Source of the DNA: Neptunomonas sp.
GTDB taxonomy: Bacteria; Pseudomonadota; Gammaproteobacteria; Pseudomonadales; Balneatricaceae
Assembly (NCBI RefSeq): GCF_016744175.1
Contig: NZ_JADGEV010000015.1
Span: 1 to 64,000 of the forward strand
Length of the DNA: 64,000 bases
Reading direction: 5' to 3'
Part shown: one piece after another, positions 10,888-20,505 of the stretch
Position numbering within the stretch: the first letter of the stretch is position 1
Layout: each line of letters opens with the position of its first letter
Notes under the pieces: generated by a model
The model's input: only the letters and a program-made list of their open reading frames with translations
The model's database searches: none
Told to the model about the DNA's origin: nothing
Made by a program: the position numbers and the translations under genes

Positions 10888-11128
10888 TGCAAGTTAGCTC
10901 TATCACTAAAGGATATAGAGTAATCCTAGAGTTTGCGTCCCATTTTTTCGAAAGTGTACTAAGCTTTGGCTATTAGTAAGAGGTAATGTTTATAGCTAAA
11001 TAGAGCATGAATTTTAGTTTTGCTCAATGTATAGCGAATACCTTTAAAAAGTTTTGATGAATTGCAATATGCACTACTAATCGATAGTGCATTTGGTTCA
11101 GCGCCGAGTGGAAAATGGGCCCTCTGTC

Positions 11129-13186
11129 ATGAAAAAAGTGTACACCTATACGGCATGCTTAACATTTCTCTTTTCTCCAATAATACAAGCCAGTAGTGAA
11201 CCTGATAACTTTGAATTGAGTTTGCAGGAGCTACTTGATGTTGAAGTTACCTCTGTTTCAAAACAACCGCAGGCTTTATCTAAAGCTCCTGCTGCAATTT
11301 ATGTCATTACCAGTGATGATATTCAGCGCTCAGGAGCTACTTCCATTCCTCAAGCATTGCGTGATGTTCCCGGCCTGCACGTTGCTCAATTAGATTCACA
11401 AAAGTGGGCTATTGGTAGCCGAGGGTTTAATGGTCGATACAATAATAAACTACTGGTCATGATGGATGGCCGTACGCTTTATTCCCCCGAGTTCTCAGGC
11501 GTTTACTGGGAGGTTCAGGACACTCTAATGGCAGATATAGAGCGTATTGAGGTTATTCGTGGGCCAGGCGCAGCGATGTGGGGAGCTAATGCGGTTAATG
11601 GTGTGATAAATATCATCACTAAGCATAGCGCGGATACGCAGGGCGTATACTTAGAAGCAGGCGCTGGTGATTATGAACAAGGTTTTGCCAGTTTTCGTTT
11701 TGGTGGAAAGTTAGATGGAGGAGTAACTTTTCGTGGCTATGCAAAAGGGTTCGAGAGAGACTCTCTAACTTTTAATAACCAAGATATGTTGTTCCCACAG
11801 CGCTTATTAATGAATGGCGTTAGTTCAGATAATGACTGGGGAAATGTACAAGGAGGTGGGCGAGTTGATATACCCGTGGGAAGTGTTGCTTCATTAACTG
11901 TCAGTGCTGATTTTTATCGTAGTCAGTTACAACAAACACTATTTACTCCCACTATGAACCCTCCTTTTTATGGTGAGTTTTACAGCGATGAGTTTGATGC
12001 GAATGGTTGGAATCTTTTAGCAAAATATACAGAGGCAGTCTCAGCTACTTCTGAATACAGTATCCAAGCATATTATGATCATGCTCGACGTGATGAAAGT
12101 TTTTTGGGTTTTACCACTGACACCGTGGATGTAGATTTTCAATATCAGTTTAAGGCAGGTACTAACCATAATATTGTTTGGGGTCTTGGTTATCGTTATA
12201 TAAGTGATGATATTAATGCGGCGGCAATTATCTCTCCATCTAATGAAGATGCCTCTACCGAGCTCTGGAGTGCTTTTTTTCGTGATGAGATTACGCTACT
12301 TGAAGATACTCTCTGGTTAACGCTCGCTTCACGAATTGAGAACAACAGTTATACAGGAATTGAAGTCCAGCCGAATTTACGTTTGTTATATAAAGTTGAT
12401 GATGTAAGTACCTTATGGTCATCTGTTGCTTACTCAGTGAGAACACCATCAAGAGCAGAGAATAACTGGTCGATTAATGCTGTAAATATTCCTCCAAATG
12501 TAAGAGTTTCGTCGTTGATGCCTGCGGCACCTTTTTTAACGAAAGTCGTTGTGGCTGGTAATGATGATTATGAATCGGAAGAGTTAGTCACTTACGAAAT
12601 AGGATATAGATTCACACCCTCTAGCGTGTTTTCTCTTGATAGCTCAGTATTTTACAATGATTATAATGGCCTTCGTTCAGTAACTATCGGCCCCCCGGAT
12701 TTGAGCACCTTATCGAGTGGCTTTATTACGCAGCGGAACTTTTTTTCAAATAATGACTATGGACATAGTTATGGGATAGAAACCTCTGCACAATGGTTAG
12801 TGGCTAATAATTTTAAAATGAAGTTGAACTATAGTTTATTTGAGGGTGATTTTAGTGAGAGCATCACTCAAAATACTGACGCTCCAAAGCATATAGTATC
12901 CATAAATGCTGATTGGTCTCTTAATAAATATATTGATATGAATGCAACATGGCGTTATACCAGTGATGTACCGGCACTGTCTCCTTTTACCTTTACTAAT
13001 AAAACTATTCGCAGTCATCATGGAGTTGATATAGGGGTAAACTGGCTGCCCGTATCAGATGTTACTCTTTCGTTATATGGCAAGAACTTGTTAGGCGGTT
13101 CATACGTTGAGTATGAAGCTGAACAGTTTCATATACCATATCGGGTAGAGCCTTCGTTTTATGGCAAGTTATCTGTTTTATTTTGA
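11129..13186 (+). CDS. TonB-dependent receptor
   Basis: Signal peptide; plug domain (LSKAPAAIYVITSDDIQRSGATSIPQALRDVPGLHV...GPGAAMWGANAVNGVINIITK); beta-barrel ending in an aromatic C-terminus (YGKLSVLF). ATG 11129 (MKKVYTYT) preferred over the ORF-track start. Confidence 0.95.
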   Translation: MKKVYTYTACLTFLFSPIIQASSEPDNFELSLQELLDVEVTSVSKQPQALSKAPAAIYVITSDDIQRSGATSIPQALRDVPGLHVAQLDSQKWAIGSRGFNGRYNNKLLVMMDGRTLYSPEFSGVYWEVQDTLMADIERIEVIRGPGAAMWGANAVNGVINIITKHSADTQGVYLEAGAGDYEQGFASFRFGGKLDGGVTFRGYAKGFERDSLTFNNQDMLFPQRLLMNGVSSDNDWGNVQGGGRVDIPVGSVASLTVSADFYRSQLQQTLFTPTMNPPFYGEFYSDEFDANGWNLLAKYTEAVSATSEYSIQAYYDHARRDESFLGFTTDTVDVDFQYQFKAGTNHNIVWGLGYRYISDDINAAAIISPSNEDASTELWSAFFRDEITLLEDTLWLTLASRIENNSYTGIEVQPNLRLLYKVDDVSTLWSSVAYSVRTPSRAENNWSINAVNIPPNVRVSSLMPAAPFLTKVVVAGNDDYESEELVTYEIGYRFTPSSVFSLDSSVFYNDYNGLRSVTIGPPDLSTLSSGFITQRNFFSNNDYGHSYGIETSAQWLVANNFKMKLNYSLFEGDFSESITQNTDAPKHIVSINADWSLNKYIDMNATWRYTSDVPALSPFTFTNKTIRSHHGVDIGVNWLPVSDVTLSLYGKNLLGGSYVEYEAEQFHIPYRVEPSFYGKLSVLF

Positions 13187-13191
13187 TAGCG

Positions 13192-13737
13192 ATGACGTTG
13201 AACATGATGCGTAAGCTATTTATTAAATTGATCTTATTGTTAGGGGTATTATTTTTTATTCCTTTTAGTACTGCTGTGAACGCTCAGAGTGCTGATATCT
13301 ATCAGCTAAAAGCAGCATTGCTTTATAACTTCACCAAGTTTACGAAATGGCCAAACGGTAGTATCAAAAAGAGTATGGCTGTTTGCTATTTTAGTGAGCG
13401 TTATAAACCGGGAATGGAGAGACTTTCAGGTAAGAAGATTTCTCAATTAAAAATTTCAATAAAACAAATTAAAAATATCAACGATGTTGAACACTGCAAT
13501 CTTCTTTTTATTGATAAGTCGCAGCGAGAAATTTTAAATCGTTTATTTATAAAAGTTAAAGGTAAACCTATTCTAACTGTATCTGATATTTCAGGGTTTT
13601 ATGATGAAGGAGGCATGATAGAGATAACAGTTAGGGATAATAGGCTAAGATTTCTTATTGACTTAGAGGCAGTGGGTGGATCAGACATAGTTCTTAGTTC
13701 TCAAATGTTAAAGTTGGCTGTAGAGGTTAAACACTGA
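13192..13737 (+). CDS. YfiR family protein (DUF4154)
   Basis: Signal sequence; YQLKAALLYNFTKFTKWP...CYFSERYKPGMERLSGKKI...LLFIDKSQ...ILTVSDISGFYDEGGMIEITVRDNRLRFLIDLEAV...LSSQMLKLAVEV. Confidence 0.9.
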   Translation: MTLNMMRKLFIKLILLLGVLFFIPFSTAVNAQSADIYQLKAALLYNFTKFTKWPNGSIKKSMAVCYFSERYKPGMERLSGKKISQLKISIKQIKNINDVEHCNLLFIDKSQREILNRLFIKVKGKPILTVSDISGFYDEGGMIEITVRDNRLRFLIDLEAVGGSDIVLSSQMLKLAVEVKH

Positions 13738-16058
13738 TGGCCATGTTTAAATCCTTAAAAGTTAGGCTGTTGTTGTCAATGATTTTTCTTGTTGTATTGG
13801 TGACAATAATTATTTTATTAGCAGTCATTGATAGCCAAACTAGGGCGGCAAAGTCACAAGCTGAGAGTGAGTTGATATCTATTAGTGAAATGGTTGCTGA
13901 AAATATAGTAGCCGCTTTACTTTTTTCAGATCCTATATCAGCAAATAAGACCTTGAGCTCGCTAAAAGCGAAACCAGATATATATAACGCTATAATTTAC
14001 GATATGAATGGAAATGTTTTTTCAGAATATAAAAGGTATGAACTTAATCAAAAAATTATAGAGCATGAAATACTGACTATAATTGGCAATGAAAAAAAAT
14101 TGATCCGTAGTAATAAAAGTGGACTACGATCTTACATGCCAATATTTAGTGAAAATGAAGTGATTGGTTTAGTTTATATTGCTGATAATCTTATGACATT
14201 TAAACATAGAATTAATAATTTATATTATTGGGCTTTTATAATAAGTTCCTTGGCATTTGTTGTTAGTTTTATAATTATGTTTTTTTTGCAAAGAATTTTT
14301 ACTAAACCACTTGATGAGCTTATTTCTACTATAAAAAATATAGCTGATGAAAAAGATTATACGAAACTTGCACCGGAAAGCTCCACGACTGAGTTTGAAG
14401 TATTAGGCCGTAACTTTAACTATATGTTAGCTGAGATTTATAAAAGAGATAATCAATTAGAGTTGATTAATGCAGATTTAGAGGCCAGAGTTGAATCAAG
14501 AACTAAAGATTTGGCTGCAGCGTTAAGTTTAGCCAATGAAGGTAATCGTGCTAAATCTGAATTCTTAGCAGTCATGAGCCATGAAGTAAGAACCCCCCTC
14601 AATGGAATTATTGGGTTTTCAGAGCTGTTGAAATTACAGAGTTTTAATAAAGAAGTAACTGAAACGATTAAATACTTAAATATATCAGCACAATCATTAC
14701 TGTCTCTATTGAATGAGATTTTGGATTTTTCAAAGTTAGACGCACATAAAGTTGAAGTTGATAACAGTGAGTTTAGTTTGGCCTCTCTTGTTACTGCTGT
14801 TGTTGAGTCGTTAATACCTATAGCAAAAAAGAAAGACATTGAGATTAAACTAGAAATATCTGAGGAGTCTAAAGGTTTTTACTTAGGTGACTCTATGCGT
14901 ATTAGACAAGTGCTGAGTAATATAATTAATAATGCAGTGAAATTTACTGATTCTGGAAAAGTGATGGTTACAGTTTCTCAGTCTTATCGACATTCAGAAG
15001 CAGTACTTAGGTTTACGATAAAAGATACAGGTGTTGGAATAGCGCCTGAATTTTTAGAAGATATTTTCTCACCTTTCGTACAAGCAGATAGCACAATCAC
15101 ACGCCAGTATGGTGGAACCGGGCTTGGTCTTGCCATTTGTAAACAATTAATTGAGTTGATGAATGGACAGTATGGTGTCCAGAGTAAAGTAGGGAAAGGA
15201 AGTGAGTTTTGGTTTTCTATACCGCTGACAAAAGTAAATTTGGATTTGTCGTCTATTAATATTAACAAGATAGATAAGGTATCTTCTCACAAGAAAGGGA
15301 AAATACTCATTGCGGAAGATAATGAGATAAATCAGATGGTAATAAAGAATTTACTAATTACTTTTGGCCATTCGTGCCATGTGGTTTCTGATGGTATAGA
15401 GGCAATATCTGAGGCAACTATTAATAAATATGACTTGATTTTTATGGATTATCATATGCCTCTTGCTGATGGGGTTGAGGCAACAAAGAAAATACGTCAT
15501 TTAGATCAAGGGTCTGTTAACTATGCTACGCCTATTATCGCTTTAACGGCCGATATACAGCCAACCGTAAGGAAAATATTTCGTCATGCTGGGGCGAATG
15601 ATATTTTATTAAAACCCTTTACGCGTGAAAGTCTAGAGTTGTGTTTGAATAAATGGATGGGAGAAGAGTCATCTGCTTCTGCTGACCTTGTCGCTGATGA
15701 TACCTTTAAACTTGTTAACGCAAATGTTTTAGAGGAAATAGCAAATATTACGTCGGACAATACTATTGTAAAACAAATAGTAGAGTTATTTTTCGATAGA
15801 ACACCTGCTCTTTTAGAAACTATTAAAAAGGCTGTCCAGAATAATGACAATGAGTCCTTATTTTTGTCTGCTCACTCACTTAAATCAAGTTCTGCGAATA
15901 TTGGTGCTGAAAGTTTATCTGATATAGCTAGAAGGTTAGAGGGCATAGGACGTGAAGGTGTTATTGGTGAGGCTAGCAATTTGTTACCGTTATTATTTAG
16001 CTGTTTCGAGCAAACCACAGAAACTTTAAAGGGACTGTTAGAGGACTCGTCAATATGA
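13737..16058 (+). CDS. Hybrid sensor histidine kinase (CHASE8-like sensor, HAMP, HisKA, HATPase, REC, Hpt)
   Basis: H-box MSHEVRTPLNGIIGF; ATPase GTGLGLAICKQLIELMNGQYGVQSKVGKGSEFWF; REC with MDYHMP; Hpt SAHSLKSSSANIGA. Confidence 0.95.
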   Translation: MAMFKSLKVRLLLSMIFLVVLVTIIILLAVIDSQTRAAKSQAESELISISEMVAENIVAALLFSDPISANKTLSSLKAKPDIYNAIIYDMNGNVFSEYKRYELNQKIIEHEILTIIGNEKKLIRSNKSGLRSYMPIFSENEVIGLVYIADNLMTFKHRINNLYYWAFIISSLAFVVSFIIMFFLQRIFTKPLDELISTIKNIADEKDYTKLAPESSTTEFEVLGRNFNYMLAEIYKRDNQLELINADLEARVESRTKDLAAALSLANEGNRAKSEFLAVMSHEVRTPLNGIIGFSELLKLQSFNKEVTETIKYLNISAQSLLSLLNEILDFSKLDAHKVEVDNSEFSLASLVTAVVESLIPIAKKKDIEIKLEISEESKGFYLGDSMRIRQVLSNIINNAVKFTDSGKVMVTVSQSYRHSEAVLRFTIKDTGVGIAPEFLEDIFSPFVQADSTITRQYGGTGLGLAICKQLIELMNGQYGVQSKVGKGSEFWFSIPLTKVNLDLSSININKIDKVSSHKKGKILIAEDNEINQMVIKNLLITFGHSCHVVSDGIEAISEATINKYDLIFMDYHMPLADGVEATKKIRHLDQGSVNYATPIIALTADIQPTVRKIFRHAGANDILLKPFTRESLELCLNKWMGEESSASADLVADDTFKLVNANVLEEIANITSDNTIVKQIVELFFDRTPALLETIKKAVQNNDNESLFLSAHSLKSSSANIGAESLSDIARRLEGIGREGVIGEASNLLPLLFSCFEQTTETLKGLLEDSSI

Positions 16059-18151
16059 ATGATATAAATACGTTGTATACAGTACTTATTGTTGATGATG
16101 ATCCAGGTATCCGCATGCTAATGAAGCATGCATTGCAGGATAAGGAATTAACAGTATTTGAAGCGACGTGTGGTGATCAAGCTCTCCAAGTTTTTCAAAA
16201 AGTATCACCTGACATAGTGTTATTGGATGTTACTATGCCAGGTATGTCGGGGTTTGAGTGTTGTCAGTTGCTAAGAAGCTCAGATATGGGCGCGCAATGC
16301 GCGATAGTAATGGTCACTGCACTTGATAAGCCAGAAGACATCGAAACCGCTTTTGAGGTGGGCGCAACTGATTTTATGACGAAGCCTTTGAAGTGGCCTC
16401 TTTTTAAACATCGCGTACGCTATATTCTTAAAGCAAATAAAACACTCTTAGAGTTGAGTCGTAACCAATCAAAGCTGTCTAAAGCGCAATCTATTGCGCG
16501 TTTAGGGTACTGGGAATGGGATTATAAGTCCGGTTTTATTGAGTGCTCTGCAGAGTTACTTTCTATGCTAGGTATTAAAAATATAAACACCTCAGTAAAG
16601 TACCGTTCTGTTTTAAAGTGTATTCATCCTGAAGATCGGCGCTTATTCAATAGTGCTTTTCGTCAGGCATTGCGTGAAAATAAATCGTATGATATCGAGT
16701 ACCGTGTGAGGCGGGCCGATGATGAAATAATTATTTTCCACGACCGCACCGATATAATTGAAGAGTACGGTTACAAACGCATTATTGGTACCTTGCATGA
16801 TATAACTTCGCAAAAGAATACAGAGAAAGAAATATCATATTATGCGTATTACGACACTCTGACAAAGCTGCCGAATAGGCGCTTATTTTTAGATCAGTTT
16901 GAGGCATCTTTATCAATGGCGAGACGCCGAGATGAGAAGGTCTCACTTTTGTTTATCGATCTAGATCATTTCAAAAATATTAACGATAGCTATGGTCATC
17001 ATGTAGGTGACCAGGTATTGACACAAACAGCGAGCCGAATCAAAAACTCGGTTCGCATGTCAGATGTTATTTCAGTTGGAATTGATGACTCACAAAATAA
17101 AGTGGCACGCTTAGCCGGTGATGAATTTACCGTTTTACTATGTGAAGTGAATGCTGTTGATAATGTCGTAACGATTGCCCAGAGGGTGCTCGACTCCTTA
17201 TCTCAACCTTTTATCCTTGATAGCCATACTGTTTATATTACAGCGACAGTCGGTATTGCTTTGTATCCTGATGATAGTGATAACGTCCAAGAGCTGCTGC
17301 AAAATGCTGATGTGGCTATGTATCACGCCAAAGAAAGTGGTAGAAATAATTACCAGTTTTTTTCAGAAGAGTTGAATGTCTACCACAAAAACAGGCTTTC
17401 AATTGAAAACGATCTACGATCTGCTTTGTTTAATAATGAATTAGTTATTTATTATCAACCTCAGTTTAACGGTGAAGATAAAGAAATCATCGGTTTTGAG
17501 GCGTTGCTTCGATGGAATCATCCAACCAAAGGGTTGTTATCTCCCGATAAGTTTATGAGCATCGCTGAATCCTCTGGGCTCATAGTGCCCATTGGTGCTT
17601 GGGTGTTAGAGGAAGCATGCAAGCAAGCACATGAATGGTCACAAAAAAGCACTAAATCTTATCGTATGGCTGTTAATTTGTCGGCTCTTCAATTTAGTCA
17701 TAAAAACCTTTCTGAGCAGGTTCTCAGTGCTCTGGAAGTGTCCGGGCTAGATCCTTCTTTACTTGAGTTAGAGATTACTGAATCGGCCATTATTCAAAAT
17801 GTTAATGAAACTCTGAAGTTGCTCGTATCACTAAAAAGTTTAGGTATCAATTTAGCTATTGATGACTTTGGCACAGGTTACTCTTCTTTAAGCTACTTAA
17901 AAAAATTCCCTATAGACACACTAAAAGTGGATAAGTCATTCGTTGATGAGATAGTTACCAATAAAAAAGACGCCGCCATCGCCCAGACCATTCTTCAGTT
18001 AGCAAACAACCTTGGGTTATTGAGTGTTGCTGAGGGAGTTGAGACCAAAGAGCAGGTTGAAGGTTTAACTAACATGGGGTGTACTCAGTTCCAAGGCTTC
18101 TTTTTCAGTAAGCCATTACCGGTTGAGTTGATTGATTTGTTGATCAAATAA
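16055..18151 (+). CDS. Response regulator with REC, PAS, GGDEF and EAL domains
   Basis: REC VLIVDDDPGIRML...VLLDVTMPGMSG; GGDEF-domain motif LAGDEF; EAL motif IGFEALLRWNHPTKG with DDFGTGYSSLSYL. ATGA overlap with the upstream kinase gene. Confidence 0.96.
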   Translation: MNDINTLYTVLIVDDDPGIRMLMKHALQDKELTVFEATCGDQALQVFQKVSPDIVLLDVTMPGMSGFECCQLLRSSDMGAQCAIVMVTALDKPEDIETAFEVGATDFMTKPLKWPLFKHRVRYILKANKTLLELSRNQSKLSKAQSIARLGYWEWDYKSGFIECSAELLSMLGIKNINTSVKYRSVLKCIHPEDRRLFNSAFRQALRENKSYDIEYRVRRADDEIIIFHDRTDIIEEYGYKRIIGTLHDITSQKNTEKEISYYAYYDTLTKLPNRRLFLDQFEASLSMARRRDEKVSLLFIDLDHFKNINDSYGHHVGDQVLTQTASRIKNSVRMSDVISVGIDDSQNKVARLAGDEFTVLLCEVNAVDNVVTIAQRVLDSLSQPFILDSHTVYITATVGIALYPDDSDNVQELLQNADVAMYHAKESGRNNYQFFSEELNVYHKNRLSIENDLRSALFNNELVIYYQPQFNGEDKEIIGFEALLRWNHPTKGLLSPDKFMSIAESSGLIVPIGAWVLEEACKQAHEWSQKSTKSYRMAVNLSALQFSHKNLSEQVLSALEVSGLDPSLLELEITESAIIQNVNETLKLLVSLKSLGINLAIDDFGTGYSSLSYLKKFPIDTLKVDKSFVDEIVTNKKDAAIAQTILQLANNLGLLSVAEGVETKEQVEGLTNMGCTQFQGFFFSKPLPVELIDLLIK

Positions 18152-18268
18152 TAGACGTATTTTATTTCGCGTTAATCTCCGCTACATCTTTCTGGCATAT
18201 AGTATTTAACAACTACTGAATTTGGTGCTGCATAGGCGCACCTTTTCATTTACTAACAAGGAGCCATC

Positions 18269-19453
18269 ATGTCAAATTCGACCTTTAAGTATCTTGATAA
18301 AGCACTCTCTCAGGTGCGGGATTTAGGCTTGATGCCTGAAAAAGTAGATGAAGCCCCAGTTGTGGCGCTTATCGAGCGTTTGTCTGATATTGATGAGACT
18401 AAAGCCTTAGCCATTGCACGAACATTAACTCAGGCTTCAGTTTTTAATGAAATTGTGCGCGAACAAGTTTCTCAGATGAAAATTGGTCAGCGTTACGCTG
18501 AGATCACTGAATCATTTAATAGTATTCGCGATGACGCCAAAAAGATGGTTGAGCAAGTCGAAGATGGCAAGGTGGATACATTTGAGCGTGCTAGTAACGT
18601 ATGGATGAAAGTTACCCGTGGAGATATCGCTAGTCGTTTCGATAAGATAAAAGATACTTACCTAGAAGTGGCGCGCGATTCTAAAGATCAGATTGAGCGT
18701 GAACATGTCATTCTAAATGCCTATCAAGATTTTCGTGGTGCCATTAAAGAATCCGAAATCTATGCATTGGATTTATTAAAGCAAACAGAGGCATTGTGGA
18801 ATACCGAGAAAGAAGCGCTTAAACAAGCAGGCGAGAAGGTAGAGCGGTTTGTCGGTGATGATCTTGCAGATCGAGCTAAGCTCGAGCTAGCGCGTGATGA
18901 AAGCATGCGTAGTTTACAGTTTGCTGAAGACCGGTACCAGGTTGCCAAAGATCTTTCAGATAATCTGACCGTCAGCTACAACACCTCTGAAGTTATTATG
19001 ATGCGTTTGATGCAAACCAACAGTGCTAAAGACCGTGTATATAAGCAATCGATTACTTTCTTTGGCACGAATGAATCCGTGTTTACAGCCTTAACTGCAT
19101 CCTACACAGGTATGTTTGGTTTGCATGAAAGTACTGAAACTCTTAATGCAATGAAAGATGGTGTTTCTAAAAGTTTAGAAGATCTAGCGTCTATCGGTGG
19201 AAAGGTACAAGAGGCGGCTATTAAAGCAGGCTATGGCCCAACTATACGCGCCGAGTCTGTGAAAAAGCTGGTTGACTCTGTTGTTAACTTTCAAGAGCGT
19301 TCGCAAGAAATCATAGAAGAGATGCGAGTGCTATCAACTAAAAATGCTGAAGAAATTCGTGATTCTGTCGAAGAAGGAAAACAGCGCTTAGCCCGAGTTA
19401 TTCAGCGAGGTGGTTCCTTGCCATTGCCTGATTTCTCTCAAGGGAGCAAATAG
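18269..19453 (+). CDS. Uncharacterised coiled-coil protein, first gene of a three-gene operon
   Basis: Long ORF with RBS AAGGAGCCATC; charged, helical sequence with no TM segment or catalytic motif recognised. Confidence 0.88.
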   Translation: MSNSTFKYLDKALSQVRDLGLMPEKVDEAPVVALIERLSDIDETKALAIARTLTQASVFNEIVREQVSQMKIGQRYAEITESFNSIRDDAKKMVEQVEDGKVDTFERASNVWMKVTRGDIASRFDKIKDTYLEVARDSKDQIEREHVILNAYQDFRGAIKESEIYALDLLKQTEALWNTEKEALKQAGEKVERFVGDDLADRAKLELARDESMRSLQFAEDRYQVAKDLSDNLTVSYNTSEVIMMRLMQTNSAKDRVYKQSITFFGTNESVFTALTASYTGMFGLHESTETLNAMKDGVSKSLEDLASIGGKVQEAAIKAGYGPTIRAESVKKLVDSVVNFQERSQEIIEEMRVLSTKNAEEIRDSVEEGKQRLARVIQRGGSLPLPDFSQGSK

Positions 19454-19507
19454 CTAGGTTGTTGTTAATTCTTATTTAAGATGTGTTCAAAAGTGGCGAG
19501 TAAATGA

Positions 19508-20449
19508 ATGGATAGTATTAATGCGGCAAGTACTTCTGCTGACCAAGTGGAAGTGCCCAGAGCAAAACTTGAAGATATTATGGTGGCGATGGATGTAGTG
19601 GACACGCTGCGTCACCGTCAAGGCATGGTTGAAAGAGAGCTTGATACTAATGCTCGGCGTGAACAACTGTTGGAGCGTTTGCGTGAAATCTATGCGGAGC
19701 AGGGGATGGATGTCCCTGATCATATATTGGAAGAGGGGATTAGAGCTCTTGATGAAGACCGTTTTAAATACTATCCGGCGAAGAAAAGTTTCTCTACCAA
19801 ACTAGCTCATCTTTATGTAAGCCGTAAAACCTGGGGTAAACCTCTTGCCGCGCTCTTGTTGGTTGGCGTTGTTCTATATGGAGGAAATTATTTCATTAAT
19901 GAAAGGCCGCAACAGTTGGCGCTTCAAGCGCTACCTAGCGACTTGAAGCAAACTTACAGTGAAATACAGACCGTTGCTAAGAACCCTTCTGTAGTAGTGC
20001 AAGCAGAAGAGTTGAAAGGCTCGGCTATCGCTGCTTTAAACAACAATAAACCTAAAGTTGCTGAGTCTTTACTTAGAGATATGGAAAACATACTCATTCA
20101 ATTGAGAGCGAGTTATAAAATTAGAATAGTATCTCGTGCAGGAGAACAGTCAGGTGTGTGGCGTATTCCTGATGTTAACTCTAATGCCAGAAACTACTAT
20201 TTAATTGTTGAAGCAATAGGCCGAGCAGATACTGTTTTAACCTTACCGGTAGTGAGCGAAGAATCAGGTAAGCGCAATGACGTCGACAAATGGGGGATAC
20301 GAGTGGATTATAGAACCTTCAACTCAGTGGCGGCGGATAAGCGTGATGACGGTATTATTCAGTTAAACATTGTGGGTGAGAAACCGGCAGGATATTTAAA
20401 ACCAAAATATAAAATTGCCACCAGTGGTGCCACTATTACGCAATGGTAA
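19508..20449 (+). CDS. Uncharacterised single-TM protein (DUF6384-like by recollection)
   Basis: N-terminal helical region (MDVVDTLRHRQGMVERELDTNARREQLLERLREIYAEQG) then one TM (PLAALLLVGVVLYGGNYFI) and a soluble C-terminal domain. Confidence 0.85.
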   Translation: MDSINAASTSADQVEVPRAKLEDIMVAMDVVDTLRHRQGMVERELDTNARREQLLERLREIYAEQGMDVPDHILEEGIRALDEDRFKYYPAKKSFSTKLAHLYVSRKTWGKPLAALLLVGVVLYGGNYFINERPQQLALQALPSDLKQTYSEIQTVAKNPSVVVQAEELKGSAIAALNNNKPKVAESLLRDMENILIQLRASYKIRIVSRAGEQSGVWRIPDVNSNARNYYLIVEAIGRADTVLTLPVVSEESGKRNDVDKWGIRVDYRTFNSVAADKRDDGIIQLNIVGEKPAGYLKPKYKIATSGATITQW

Positions 20450-20505
20450 AAATGGCTTTACGTTTTTACATATTTTTATCAGCACATATTTATAGAAGGG
20501 TTTAG

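Noticed and set aside
14453-14839. 128-aa minus-strand ORF
   Set aside because: Antisense to the hybrid histidine kinase; shadow ORF.
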